Source: Alteribacillus persepolensis
GTDB lineage: Bacteria > Bacillota > Bacilli > Bacillales > Marinococcaceae
DNA: 64,000 bases
NCBI RefSeq assembly: GCF_900099605.1
Contig: NZ_FNDK01000006.1
Span: 62,001 to 126,000 of the forward strand
Reading direction: 5' to 3'
Shown: positions 1 through 9,011 of the stretch, one piece after another
How positions within the stretch are numbered: position 1 is the first letter of the stretch
Layout: each line of letters starts with the position of its first letter
Notes under the pieces: model-generated
The model's input: the letters and a program-made list of their open reading frames with translations, nothing else
Database searches by the model: none
Told to the model about the DNA's origin: nothing
Position numbers and translations under genes: made by a program

Positions 1-37
1 ACTTATATTTTATCCATTGTTCTTTAAAGTGGTTCAT
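1..37 (-). CDS. 5' end of an unidentified gene, runs off the window
   Basis: Reading the minus strand, an AAGGGG ribosome binding site at about 44–49 lies 8 nt before an ATG at 37, which opens a frame beginning MNHFKEQWIKYK and leaving the window. A second in-frame ATG at 43 is too close to the site. Only twelve codons are visible, so no function can be given. It is divergent from the sensor kinase that follows. Confidence 0.4.
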   Translation of the reverse strand, partial: MNHFKEQWIKYK

Positions 38-304
38 ATTCATCGCCCCTTATGATAATCAAGATCGAAATATCGTTCACATCTTATGTGCATATAAAAA
101 AAGCGTGATAAAAAACGTCGCACAAATGAAAATACTCAGTCAATAACTAAAAAAAGTATGCATTCTTTGAACATTTTTAGTATAATCAGAGGGGAGGTAA
201 GTATTGGAAAAACTGCAGCATAGATGATCATTTGTTTAATCATAAATGAAATGCTGAGAACAAGCAGCAACTAATGGGGGTTTGGTTAAACAAGGAGGGG
301 TTAT

Positions 305-1672
305 ATGTACGAATCATTACGTACATTAAGTACAATTGATTTTAAAAAAGAATTTGAAAAATTGCGGTCTGATGCTGAGTTAGTATTAAGCAAGGATGGT
401 TATATTATTTCTTTAAACAAAACAGGGGAAGAATTTTTTCAGGACAGCCGGTATTTTTATGATTATTTTACGCCATATCATGGGGAGCAAGCTCTTTACT
501 ATATTAACAAAATACGTGAAAAAGGAATGTGCAGAGATTTCACCTTGCTTCACCGCTTTGCAGACAAAGACGTATATGTACAATACAGCGGTGTGTTGAA
601 AAATGGATTTATTTTATTAACAGGCACGGAAATGGTCAGTCCGCCGCCAGCGTTAGACTTAGATGACTTATTATCTCAGTTTGACCACGCGTACGCTATT
701 ATCGGACCAGATCTGGACATTGAACAAGTAAATGATGCTTTTTCGCGTTATCTTAGTGGAGAACATTCACATACAGAGAAGAAATTGAATTTCCAGTTTG
801 TATCAGAAGGAAATGAAGGGTTGATTGTAGCTGCACGTCTTGTTAGAGATGTGTTGGAGAAACAAACGTCTCTTCAGTTAGAAGTAAAAAATGACCATAG
901 TGGTGAATGGCTTAATCTAAAAGGAATTTATTTACAAGACACCAATCGAGTTTTATTAATGATTTACGATTTGTCGTATGAGCGCAAATATACACACTTA
1001 CTCACTTATCAAGATCAAATGGAATCGGTGTCCCATTTATCTGCAGGGGTTGCGCATGAGCTGCGAAACCCGTTGTCTGTCATTAAAGGATTTTTACAAC
1101 TGTCAGCTTTAACAAACAGTTTTGATAAATATTCGCAAACAATTTTATCAGAAACAGAGCGCATGAACGAAATCATTGATAATTTCTTGTCGGTTGCCAG
1201 GAAAAAAGCTAAAAAAGAATTACTCACACCAAAATGTTTATTAGATGGTGTGATTGACATTATCCGATCAGAATGTCTCATGCAAGGCATTCGTTTTCAT
1301 TATGAGGTTGCCCCGGTTAGCGATAAGATTGAAGTGAATGAATCATCGTTTAAACAAATTATTTTGAACGCGCTCAGAAACTCTATTGAAGCGTATCCTG
1401 ATGATAGTACAAGCAATGAATTTACCTTGAGAAGCTATGCTGAAGATGGACATTTAGTCATAAAGCTGAGCGACAATGGCGGCGGTATTCCAGAAGATGT
1501 ATTAATGAATATCGGAAAGCCGTTTTTTACAACGAAAGATAAAGGAACTGGGGTAGGAATTCCGCTCTGTAAAAAGATTATGGAAGAACACAACGGTACA
1601 TTTGATATCAAAAGTAAAGTAAATAAAGGAACAATTATTACATTGGCGTTTCCGCTGAAAAAAAACATGTAA
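305..1672 (+). CDS. Soluble PAS-domain sensor histidine kinase (sporulation-kinase type)
   Basis: A 455-residue two-component sensor kinase that should autophosphorylate a histidine and pass the phosphate to a response regulator or Spo0F-like protein. No membrane segment is visible. The first ~230 residues look like two PAS-type sensory modules. The H-box SAGVAHELRNPLS carries the phospho-acceptor His251. The ATPase part shows an N-box (NALRNSIEAYPD), a G1 box (LSDNGGGIPE) and an F/G2 region (PFFTTKDKGTGVGIPLCKK). No receiver domain is fused and no response regulator is adjacent, so it is an orphan kinase. That arrangement and the spore-forming host suggest a KinA–KinE-like feeder of the Spo0A phosphorelay, but this is inference. 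The start is set by AGGAGGGG just upstream of ATG 305. Confidence 0.85.
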   Translation: MYESLRTLSTIDFKKEFEKLRSDAELVLSKDGYIISLNKTGEEFFQDSRYFYDYFTPYHGEQALYYINKIREKGMCRDFTLLHRFADKDVYVQYSGVLKNGFILLTGTEMVSPPPALDLDDLLSQFDHAYAIIGPDLDIEQVNDAFSRYLSGEHSHTEKKLNFQFVSEGNEGLIVAARLVRDVLEKQTSLQLEVKNDHSGEWLNLKGIYLQDTNRVLLMIYDLSYERKYTHLLTYQDQMESVSHLSAGVAHELRNPLSVIKGFLQLSALTNSFDKYSQTILSETERMNEIIDNFLSVARKKAKKELLTPKCLLDGVIDIIRSECLMQGIRFHYEVAPVSDKIEVNESSFKQIILNALRNSIEAYPDDSTSNEFTLRSYAEDGHLVIKLSDNGGGIPEDVLMNIGKPFFTTKDKGTGVGIPLCKKIMEEHNGTFDIKSKVNKGTIITLAFPLKKNM

Positions 1673-1675
1673 TGA

Positions 1676-1713
1676 ACAAAAACTGCCTGAGAACAAATTC
1701 AGGCAGTTTTTGT
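1676..1713 (+). terminator. Terminator after the sensor kinase
   Basis: A 15-bp perfect stem (1676–1690 with 1699–1713) and 8-nt loop, with a T-rich 3' arm, directly follows the kinase stop codon. Confidence 0.85.
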
Positions 1714-1838
1714 AAGTTTCAGCCAGTTTACGCATCTGCATTGACCTTCGCTTTATCGGTCTGTTACAAACGTATACAATGTGGTTTTATTTGCTGGCGC
1801 GATAAAACATGTTTGTTTAAGACAGCGGAGGTGTGAAT

Positions 1839-2516
1839 GTGAAAAACGGACGGATGTTTATTCTATTAACTGCAGTTATTATGTTAACCGGCTTTGATGA
1901 TAAAGATTACGAAGAAAATGTCCAAGAACACCTTGATCGATTGCAAGAAAAAAGTTCTGAGTTAGAGAAAGCACAAGATATGAAAGCACATCTGTCTTTT
2001 GTAAAAGAATCTTCGCAGGTCGATTGGGATATTGATTACTTTGAATACAATGAACTGAAAAAACAAGCAGAACAGTTGAACGAAAAAAGTAATGGAAGAT
2101 TCAATGTGCATTGGGGCATTTATTTAATATATCAAGCAAAGCAAAAAGGGATAGATCCAAATATTGTATTTGAGTTGTTAAACGTGGAAACAGGCGGTAA
2201 GTTTGATCCTTCTCTCGTTGGTCCGCCAACGAAATATGGACAAGCATACGGGCTGGCACAATTTATGAAAAATACAGGGCCGTGGATTGCGGAGAAAAGC
2301 GATTTGCCTTACAGTCATACGATGCTGTTTGATCCTTACTATTCCATTCAATTGTCTATTGAGTATTTAGATTATTTACAGGATAAGTTTGGTAACTGGG
2401 ATAAAACATTAACCGCGTATCATCGCGGGGTCGGGGGATTAGAGGATTACGAAGAAAAACATGGCGATGCCAAAAGCTGGTATGCTGTGGAAATACAGCA
2501 AAAAGCGCAACAATAG
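1839..2516 (+). CDS. Lytic transglycosylase, SLT domain (YjbJ-like)
   Basis: A secreted or membrane-anchored peptidoglycan-cleaving enzyme of the soluble lytic transglycosylase family. An N-terminal hydrophobic segment (ILLTAVIMLTGF) is followed by a charged linker and an SLT domain: FELLNVETGGKFDP holds the catalytic Glu, and YGLAQFMKNTGPWIA and LTAYHRGVGG are the later goose-lysozyme-fold motifs. There is no lipobox Cys, so it is not a lipoprotein. The start is GTG 1839, 7 nt after GGAGG (1827–1831); the in-frame GTG at 1833 is too close to that site. The length of about 225 residues fits small Bacillus SLT proteins. Confidence 0.8.
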   Translation: MKNGRMFILLTAVIMLTGFDDKDYEENVQEHLDRLQEKSSELEKAQDMKAHLSFVKESSQVDWDIDYFEYNELKKQAEQLNEKSNGRFNVHWGIYLIYQAKQKGIDPNIVFELLNVETGGKFDPSLVGPPTKYGQAYGLAQFMKNTGPWIAEKSDLPYSHTMLFDPYYSIQLSIEYLDYLQDKFGNWDKTLTAYHRGVGGLEDYEEKHGDAKSWYAVEIQQKAQQ

Positions 2517-2545
2517 GTGCCCGTCTTCTTCGGGCACCTTTATTT
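2515..2545. terminator. Bidirectional terminator between the transglycosylase gene and ppk
   Basis: A 9-bp stem GGTGCCCG-type (2515–2523 with 2531–2539) sits between the two convergent stop codons, overlapping that of the transglycosylase. Confidence 0.8.
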
Positions 2546-4649
2546 ATTCATCATGATGTGTTTTCCATTTGGAAGCTAATTCGACAAACGTCATTTGGCT
2601 GTTTAGCGGAAGTTCTTTCGGATTGCGCTGCACATATTCGTAATTACCATGTTTATCTTGAATACGTGCTTTTACGTTGTCGCTTAGAATCATTTGTAAT
2701 GTATCACACAGTCTGTCTTTTAAGGAACGTTCTAGAATTGGGAACATAATTTCAATACGCTTGTCCATATTACGGGTCATCCAGTCGGCAGATGATAGGA
2801 ATAATTTTTCTTGGCCATGATGATGAAAATAGAAGATACGCGTGTGTTCTAAGTATTGACCGACAATGCTTATGACCCGAATATTGTCACTTATGCCTTC
2901 AATACCTGGACGCAGACAGCAGATTCCGCGCACAATTAAGTCAATGGAGACACCAGCAATTGATGCTTCGTATAATTTTAAAATGAGCGGCTTGTCTGTG
3001 AGAGAGTTCATTTTGGCAATAATCTTGCCTCCGCCACGGTCTTTGTGACAGGCGATTTCGTCATCAATATGTTGTAATAAACACTCTCTGATTTCACCGG
3101 GAGAGGCGCAAATTTGATTCCAATCAGGCTTTTCTCGATAGCCGCTTAGGTAATTAAAAAAGTTTGTGGCGTCTTCACCAAATTCCTGTTTGCACGTCAT
3201 ATAACCCATATCCGTATAGAGTTTTGCTGTAGAATCGTTGTAGTTTCCAGTGCCCAGGTGAACAAATCGTTTGATTTTGCCATGTTGTTTTTTAACGATA
3301 AGGGTGATCTTACTGTGGGTTTTTAAACCAGTTATGCCGTAAATAACATGTACACCAGCTTTTTCTAGCTTTTTGGCCCATTGAATATTGTTCTCTTCGT
3401 CAAATCGTGCTTTTAGTTCGACGAGCACAGTTACTTGTTTGCCGTTACCGGCGGCTTTTTCAAGAGCCTTGATAATAGGAGAATCGCCGCTTACTCTGTA
3501 TAATGTTTGTTTAATAGCTAATACGTCTTTATCTTCTGCTGCTTTATTAACAAATTCAATAACAGGATAAAAAGATTCATAAGGATGGTGAAGTAATACA
3601 TCCTTTTTGGAAACGGCCGAGAAAATATCGTCCTCATCGGTTAAATCTTGAGGAGGCTGCGGGATAATCGTTTCATCGACTAAGTGTTCATACTCGCTGG
3701 CGAGGTGGTTTCTAAGCGATGTCAAAAACGTAAGGTCCAGCGCCCCTTTGAAATAGTAAACATCTTTCTCATGTACTTCAAGCTCTGTTGTTAAATACCT
3801 TAACAGCTGAGAATCCATTAATCCCTGCTGGTATTCTAAGCGCACCGCTGCTCCCCATTTGCGTTTTTTAAGTTCTTTTTCGATTTCGCTTAATAAATCA
3901 CGAGCGCCTTCTTCATGAATGCTTAAATCAGCATTGCGCGTAATACGGAATGGAGAAACCGACATTACTTCGTATCCTTGAAAAAGGTCATTAATAAATT
4001 CGCTGATTACTTGTTCTAGCATAATAAAATGTTTCTGGTGATTAGCTGCAGGCAATTCAACCACACGATTTAATACAGAAGGTACTTGTACGATGGCTAA
4101 ACTTCGTTGCTCTGTTGAGCCACCTTTATGTAACAGCACCGCTAAATTAATAGATTTGTTTAACAGCATAGGAAATGGGTGATACGCATCAATGGCCATC
4201 GGTGTTAACACAGGAAAAACGTACTCTTTAAAATAGTAGGTTAAATATTGCATTTGCTCGTCGTTTAGTTCTCTGATGGTTAAAAATTTTATTCCTTCCT
4301 TAGCAAGCAGAGGGAGCAGGACGTCCGTATAATAATTGTCCTGGAGACCGACGAGTGACCGGTTTTTTTTCGTAATCGCGCTTAACTGCTGCTTTGGGGT
4401 CAGTCCGGCTTTGTTTTCAGGCTTGTTAAAACCGGCTTTTACTTGGTCTTTTAAGCCAGCAACACGCACCATAAAAAATTCATCCAAGTTGGAGCTGAAA
4501 ATGCCTAGAAATTTTAAGCGTTCAAGCAGAGGGTTGTTACTGTCTAATGCTTCTTGCAGTACACGCTCATTAAAAGCGAGCCAGCTTAATTCACGATTGT
4601 TATAATGAGCCGGGTGATGTAAATCAGGTAATGATGTTTGCTCGCACAT
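2544..4649 (-). CDS. ppk: Polyphosphate kinase 1
   Basis: Makes inorganic polyphosphate from the gamma phosphate of ATP, reversibly, through a phospho-histidine enzyme. The 701-residue length and domain order fit PPK1. The N-terminal signature NRELSWLAFNERVLQEA and SNLDEFFMVRVAGLKDQ come first. The core has GLKTHSKITLIVKK with the autophosphorylated histidine at residue 445, and a second conserved histidine in the YLEHTRIFYF segment. It lies downstream of ppx with about 62 nt between them, so both polyphosphate synthesis and degradation genes are probably co-transcribed. The start ATG follows an AGAAAGGTG site. Nothing looks damaged. Confidence 0.97.
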   Translation of the reverse strand: MCEQTSLPDLHHPAHYNNRELSWLAFNERVLQEALDSNNPLLERLKFLGIFSSNLDEFFMVRVAGLKDQVKAGFNKPENKAGLTPKQQLSAITKKNRSLVGLQDNYYTDVLLPLLAKEGIKFLTIRELNDEQMQYLTYYFKEYVFPVLTPMAIDAYHPFPMLLNKSINLAVLLHKGGSTEQRSLAIVQVPSVLNRVVELPAANHQKHFIMLEQVISEFINDLFQGYEVMSVSPFRITRNADLSIHEEGARDLLSEIEKELKKRKWGAAVRLEYQQGLMDSQLLRYLTTELEVHEKDVYYFKGALDLTFLTSLRNHLASEYEHLVDETIIPQPPQDLTDEDDIFSAVSKKDVLLHHPYESFYPVIEFVNKAAEDKDVLAIKQTLYRVSGDSPIIKALEKAAGNGKQVTVLVELKARFDEENNIQWAKKLEKAGVHVIYGITGLKTHSKITLIVKKQHGKIKRFVHLGTGNYNDSTAKLYTDMGYMTCKQEFGEDATNFFNYLSGYREKPDWNQICASPGEIRECLLQHIDDEIACHKDRGGGKIIAKMNSLTDKPLILKLYEASIAGVSIDLIVRGICCLRPGIEGISDNIRVISIVGQYLEHTRIFYFHHHGQEKLFLSSADWMTRNMDKRIEIMFPILERSLKDRLCDTLQMILSDNVKARIQDKHGNYEYVQRNPKELPLNSQMTFVELASKWKTHHDE

Positions 4650-4711
4650 TTTATCAAGACACCTTTCTACGTACCATTTCTAAGTTGTAGTCCTATACTA
4701 CCATTTTACTA

Positions 4712-6274
4712 TTAATTTTTTGTAAAATTTGTATAAAGAAAGTAAAGATGGACCGGTTTTTTGATGACTTTTTCAATGTGTTTCTTATACTTTTTGCTTT
4801 TTAATTCTTCAAAATGGAAGCTGACATGATTTCGACAGTATATATAGACGGAAAGACCTCTGTTTTGTTTTTCCACTGCAATATGTTCAACGACGCGACG
4901 CTTGGTACGGTCAAGAGAATAGGACAGTTTAAGGATACTGCCAAGCAGTTCATAACGCTTTAACTCTTGTTTAGTGAGCATCGAACGAAAAGGGCGGATA
5001 AGCCGTTTGAACCATGATTTTGATTTAAAGGAGGCGATAGAAGCCAGCGCTAATCTGTTCTGGTGAGATATTCCATCAATAGATCGGTTCGTTAGTACAT
5101 AAAAGGTGTGCTGGCTGCTTGCTTCATGGTTAATAAATTCTCCCATGTATAAAACCCTGGCACTTTGTTCCAGTAAATACAGATTATTCTCCTTTTTCAA
5201 GCTGCTCGGTAAATATGGAACAAGTGACTGATAAAGGCTTCCTGCAATAGCACCAACTGCTTTGACATCGTGTTCATTTATTTCAAATTCACGGCTTAAT
5301 TGAAAAAAGCTTTCTTCAGCCACACTTGGAAAATATTGTTGTGAGGTGTCCCGCAGCACTTCTTCAAATAAGAGGCCGTCTCGCAAACCTTTGTGGCTCA
5401 TTAAAAAATAATTGGCATGAACATAGTCAATCAGCTGATAAATGACGGCTGCAGCAGGAATAATTACATCAGCTCTGTCTTTGGAGAGGCCGTCTAATTC
5501 TTCTCTTTCTTTCAACGATAATTTTTCAAACAACGCAAGGGTTGCCTTTACGTCTTGGGGTGTCATGGTATATTGATGGAGGCCGGATAAAGCGTAATTC
5601 ATTTGCGCCTGGTGAACCAGCGACATGTTCCTGGCACTGCCTCCAATGCCAACAACAGGGAGATTAGCGGTTTGTTTCAGCCATGGCAGCGCAGCAAATT
5701 GCTGATGAATAAAAGTTAAAAGCTGTTGAATATCGTTTTTTTCAGGTTCGCTGTCAGGGAAAAATTGTTTTTTTAAGGTGAGCGCACCAAATGGAAAGCT
5801 GTGAGAATAAAGAAGCTCCCGATTTTGAAAAAGCGTTATTTCCGTGCTTCCACCGCCGATATCAATGGTTATGCCGTCCGTAACATAAGTAGAGTTGACA
5901 ACGGCTAAATATCCGTAACGTGCTTCTTCTGCTTCCGTTAGCACCCGCACCGTTAACGACGTTTCCTTATGGATATACGATAAGATTTTTTCACGGTTCG
6001 AGGCATTGCGAATGGCTGCTGTAGCCACCGCCTTCACGTTTTTCACCTGATGATACTCAATGACTTCTTCTAGTTGCTGGAGCGATTGCAGCAAGATGGT
6101 AAATCCTTCGGTAGTGAGACAGTTGTGTTCATCGATGTAGTTACTTAGCCGTGCTGATTTTTTTAAGTTATGTATTTCTCTTGCTCCTCTTTTTGCGTCA
6201 AGTTCATGTATGACAAGGCGAATAGAGTTAGAACCTATATCAATAACAGCAACTTTTTCTTTTTGTTGGTTCAT
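4712..6274 (-). CDS. ppx: Exopolyphosphatase / pppGpp phosphohydrolase, Ppx/GppA family
   Basis: An actin-fold phosphatase of the Ppx/GppA family that removes terminal phosphates from polyphosphate and may also act on pppGpp. Visible motifs are VAVIDIGSNSIRLVIHE (phosphate 1 loop), ATAAIRNASN, DIGGGSTEI (phosphate 2 loop) and GIGGSARN. The C-terminal half is an HD-like extension, giving about 520 residues as in long Ppx proteins. The start is ATG 6274 (MNQQKEKV), 6 nt after AGGAGG at 6281–6286; a longer frame exists upstream but is not supported. First gene of the ppx–ppk operon and divergent from the zinc transporter. Confidence 0.9.
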   Translation of the reverse strand: MNQQKEKVAVIDIGSNSIRLVIHELDAKRGAREIHNLKKSARLSNYIDEHNCLTTEGFTILLQSLQQLEEVIEYHQVKNVKAVATAAIRNASNREKILSYIHKETSLTVRVLTEAEEARYGYLAVVNSTYVTDGITIDIGGGSTEITLFQNRELLYSHSFPFGALTLKKQFFPDSEPEKNDIQQLLTFIHQQFAALPWLKQTANLPVVGIGGSARNMSLVHQAQMNYALSGLHQYTMTPQDVKATLALFEKLSLKEREELDGLSKDRADVIIPAAAVIYQLIDYVHANYFLMSHKGLRDGLLFEEVLRDTSQQYFPSVAEESFFQLSREFEINEHDVKAVGAIAGSLYQSLVPYLPSSLKKENNLYLLEQSARVLYMGEFINHEASSQHTFYVLTNRSIDGISHQNRLALASIASFKSKSWFKRLIRPFRSMLTKQELKRYELLGSILKLSYSLDRTKRRVVEHIAVEKQNRGLSVYIYCRNHVSFHFEELKSKKYKKHIEKVIKKPVHLYFLYTNFTKN

Positions 6275-6367
6275 CGAATTCCTCCTGTGTCGATGGGGGT
6301 GTTTAGACAAAGCCAAGCATAAGGATTTACAACGATATGTTCTTCCTGTATACTCAAAAAATATAAA

Positions 6368-6382
6368 TCGTAATCATTCCTA
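6368..6382. promoter_or_regulatory. Zur box upstream of the zinc-uptake operon
   Basis: TCGTAATCATTCCTA matches 13 of 15 positions of the Bacillus Zur operator TCGTAATnATTACGA, about 94 nt before znuC, whose operon ends with zur itself. Zinc-dependent autorepression is the likely consequence. Confidence 0.75.
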
Positions 6383-6385
6383 CTT

Positions 6386-6453
6386 CCACAGGATGTGGTG
6401 ACTTCTACGCCCAACACAGGACGTGTGCGTTCTAAGTAGAAGTTTCTATAAAA
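6386..6453. repeat. Palindromic double hairpin in the znuC leader
   Basis: Two adjacent inverted repeats: CCACAGGATGTGG (5-bp arms), then ACTTCTAC…GTAGAAGT (8-bp arms) enclosing AACACAGGACGTGT. Both loops carry the motif CACAGGAyGTG. It looks like a small REP-type element lying between the Zur box and znuC. A similar string (AGGACGTGTaCGTT…) occurs near 12781. Confidence 0.5.
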
Positions 6454-6475
6454 TCAGGTACGAGAAGGTGACTTT

Positions 6476-7249
6476 ATGTATAAGAGTAACCAAGATGATA
6501 CTGTTGTTCAAATAGATGATGTATCATTTCGATATGGCAGCCAGATGGTCCTTGAAAATATTAGTCTTTCCATTAAAAAAGGATCTTTTTTAGGATTAGT
6601 GGGACCAAATGGTTCAGGTAAATCTACTTTAGTAAAAATACTTCTGGGCTTGTTAAAGCCAACACATGGCAGGGTGCAGGTGTTTGATGCTCCTGTGGCC
6701 AAGTTTAAAAGCTGGGAAAAGATAGGATATGTTTCGCAAAAAGCGAACAGTTTTAATGCAGGGTTTCCGGTAACAGTTTTCGAAGTGGTCTCCATGGGAT
6801 TGTATGGAAAAGTTGGTTTGCTGAAGTTTTTAAGCCGCAAACATAAAAAACAAATTTTTGAGTCGTTAGAAAGAGTAGGGATGAGCGAATACAGCAGCCG
6901 CAATATCGGTGAGCTGTCAGGCGGACAGCAGCAGCGTGTTTTTATTGCACGAGCTTTAGTCAGCAATCCTGATTTGTTAATTTTAGATGAACCGACAGTA
7001 GGAGTAGACACTGCGTCTGTCCAGCAGTTTTACTCTTTATTATCTCAATTAAACCGCGAAAAAAACATAACCTTGTTATTGGTCACTCATGACGTTGGTG
7101 TGATGACAAAATATGTATCCGACGTTGCTTGTTTAAATAAAACCCTCCATTTTCATGGTACGTCACAAGATTTTGAGAACAGTGACTTATCCTCGTTATA
7201 TGGTCATGATGTTCAGGTGATTACACATGATCACGGGGGTGCCCGCTAA
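6476..7249 (+). CDS. znuC: Zinc ABC transporter, ATP-binding protein
   Basis: The ATPase of a high-affinity zinc importer of the cluster-9 (ABC-3) family. It has a Walker A GPNGSGKSTL, the Q-loop region YVSQKANSF, the ABC signature LSGGQQQRVFIARAL, Walker B LLILDEPTVGVD and an H-loop VTHDVG. The sequence GYVSQKANSFNAGFPVTVFEVV is typical of metal-specific members. Length 257 residues is normal. Start ATG 6476 follows AAGGTGA. It opens an operon with two permeases and zur and is preceded by a Zur box. No gene for the substrate-binding lipoprotein ZnuA is in the operon. Confidence 0.93.
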   Translation: MYKSNQDDTVVQIDDVSFRYGSQMVLENISLSIKKGSFLGLVGPNGSGKSTLVKILLGLLKPTHGRVQVFDAPVAKFKSWEKIGYVSQKANSFNAGFPVTVFEVVSMGLYGKVGLLKFLSRKHKKQIFESLERVGMSEYSSRNIGELSGGQQQRVFIARALVSNPDLLILDEPTVGVDTASVQQFYSLLSQLNREKNITLLLVTHDVGVMTKYVSDVACLNKTLHFHGTSQDFENSDLSSLYGHDVQVITHDHGGAR

Positions 7250-7250
7250 G

Positions 7251-8117
7251 ATGCTGGATGTGTTTTTTACGTACGAATTTTTGCAGAATGCGTTTTTTGT
7301 AGGAATAATGATTGGTTTTTTAGCGCCGGTACTTGGCGTTTTTATTGTTGTCAGAAAGCTGGCATTGATTACAGATGCTTTGTCACACATTACACTTACT
7401 GGTATTGCGTTTCACCTGTTTGCAGCACAAAGTGCAGCGTGGCTTGCGTCTTTCAATCCTTTGTATATGGGGATGGCTTTTTCCGTTGCTGGCTCTTTAA
7501 TGATGGAAAAACTTCGCAACGTGTATTCGGCGTATCAAGAGTTAGCAGTTCCAATTATTTTGTCATCGAGTATCGGCCTTGGTGTTGTTTTTATCTCGCT
7601 TGCAGACGGTTTTAATAATGATTTGTTTAATTATTTGTTTGGCAGTGTTATTGCAGTAACGAGAAATGATTTATGGACAATAGGTATTATTACGGTGCTT
7701 ATTACAGCAATACTGATATTTTTTTATAAAGAACTGCTGTTTTTATCTTTTGACGAAGAACAAGCGAAAGTAAGCGGTCTTCCCAGTAAATGGATTAACA
7801 TTGTATTTATTGTCATTACCGCATTAGTGATTGCTTCTTCCATGCGTATTGTTGGGATTATGCTTGTATCGTCCTTAATGGTTCTGCCCGCGGCAGCTTC
7901 GATACAACTGGCCAAAAGCTTTAAACAAATGTTTTTATATGCTGTTTTGTTTGGCGAAACTTCTGTTGTGCTTGGTTTAATTTCGGCTTTTTATTTGAAT
8001 TTGGCTCCTGGGGGAATGATTGTTGTTACTGCCCTGTTGATTCTAGTGACAGTACTTTTATATAGAAAGGCAGCTGGATTTGCTATACAGACGGTTAGAA
8101 GAACGCCCAACATGTAA
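7251..8117 (+). CDS. znuB: Zinc ABC transporter, permease (first copy)
   Basis: An ABC-3 family permease with about eight hydrophobic segments, which would form the zinc channel with ZnuC. The N-terminus MLDVFFTYEFLQNAFFVG and the motif RKLALITDALSHITLTGIAF are typical of ZnuB/AdcB. Two starts are possible: ATG 7251, 10 nt after GGGGGT, preferred because it matches the family N-terminus, or ATG 7227, 6 nt after AGGTGA, which would overlap znuC. The next gene is a related permease, so the channel may be a heterodimer; that is inference. Confidence 0.9.
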   Translation: MLDVFFTYEFLQNAFFVGIMIGFLAPVLGVFIVVRKLALITDALSHITLTGIAFHLFAAQSAAWLASFNPLYMGMAFSVAGSLMMEKLRNVYSAYQELAVPIILSSSIGLGVVFISLADGFNNDLFNYLFGSVIAVTRNDLWTIGIITVLITAILIFFYKELLFLSFDEEQAKVSGLPSKWINIVFIVITALVIASSMRIVGIMLVSSLMVLPAAASIQLAKSFKQMFLYAVLFGETSVVLGLISAFYLNLAPGGMIVVTALLILVTVLLYRKAAGFAIQTVRRTPNM

Positions 8118-8177
8118 TTGTGTATTATTTTAAGAAGATGTAAAATGAAAAGTAATAAAAAATGAGATGATGTAGTG

Positions 8178-9011
8178 ATGGAATTATCTTTTATTGAGCG
8201 CGGTGTCATTGCCGCCATATTAATTGGTTTTATTGCCCCGATGGTGGGGTCGTTTTTGGCAGTTCGTCGTTCATCCATTATATCCGATTCCCTTTCTCAT
8301 GTAACATTAACGGGAATCTCAGCCGGTGTACTGCTTGGACAAACGTGGAATATTATAACGATTAATCCGTTATACACTGGATTTATTTTTGCCCTTATTG
8401 GTTCATTAGTCATTGAAAAATTAAGGCAAACGTATCACCACTTCCAAGAGCTGGCCGCCCCGATTATTTTATCTGCTGGGGTGGGGCTTAGTGCGGTGAT
8501 TATGAGCGCATCAAAGTCAGGATATAGTGAATGGTACGATTATTTATTTGGAAGTGTCGTTTCTGTTACAGAAGCAGACTTGATGTTTATTGTTATCACA
8601 TCCATAACAGTTATCCTTATCTTCTTTTTGTTTTATAAAGAATTGATTTCGGTTTCGTTCGATCAAGAGTATGCCAGCGTTTCTGGCATCTCCATCAAAC
8701 ACATTAACTTTGTATTTTCACTGCTGGTGGCACTTGTTATTTCGATGTCAATGAAAGTGGTTGGAATATTACTGGTTGGCGCTCTTGTATCCTTGCCGGT
8801 AGCAAGCGCCCTGCAAATTGCCAAAAGCTTTAAAAAAACGCTTATTTGGGGAATTGTATTGGCGGAAACAGCAGTATTAACAGGTGTGTATTTTTCGTAC
8901 CATTTTAATATTGCAACAGGCGGAACAATTGTGGTGGCTTCTTCTGTCATTTTGTTGATGGTATTAATGCAGAATTATGTTCAGTTGTTTGTAAATAGGA
9001 GGAAACAGTGA
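8178..9011 (+). CDS. Zinc ABC transporter, permease (second copy)
   Basis: A second ABC-3 permease of about 277 residues, recognisably related to the preceding one (RRSSIISDSLSHVTLTGISAG, FYKELISVSFDQEYASVSG, VGILLVGALVSLPVASALQIAKSFK). It probably arose by duplication and pairs with or substitutes for the first permease. The start is unclear: GTG 8175 and ATG 8178 are adjacent and neither has a strong ribosome binding site. The stop codon overlaps the zur start (ATGA at 9011), so zur is translationally coupled. Confidence 0.88.
   Translation: MELSFIERGVIAAILIGFIAPMVGSFLAVRRSSIISDSLSHVTLTGISAGVLLGQTWNIITINPLYTGFIFALIGSLVIEKLRQTYHHFQELAAPIILSAGVGLSAVIMSASKSGYSEWYDYLFGSVVSVTEADLMFIVITSITVILIFFLFYKELISVSFDQEYASVSGISIKHINFVFSLLVALVISMSMKVVGILLVGALVSLPVASALQIAKSFKKTLIWGIVLAETAVLTGVYFSYHFNIATGGTIVVASSVILLMVLMQNYVQLFVNRRKQ

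Noticed and set aside
7227-7250. Upstream ATG of znuB overlapping znuC
   Set aside because: It has a usable AGGTGA site, but the family N-terminus begins at 7251; kept only as an alternative.
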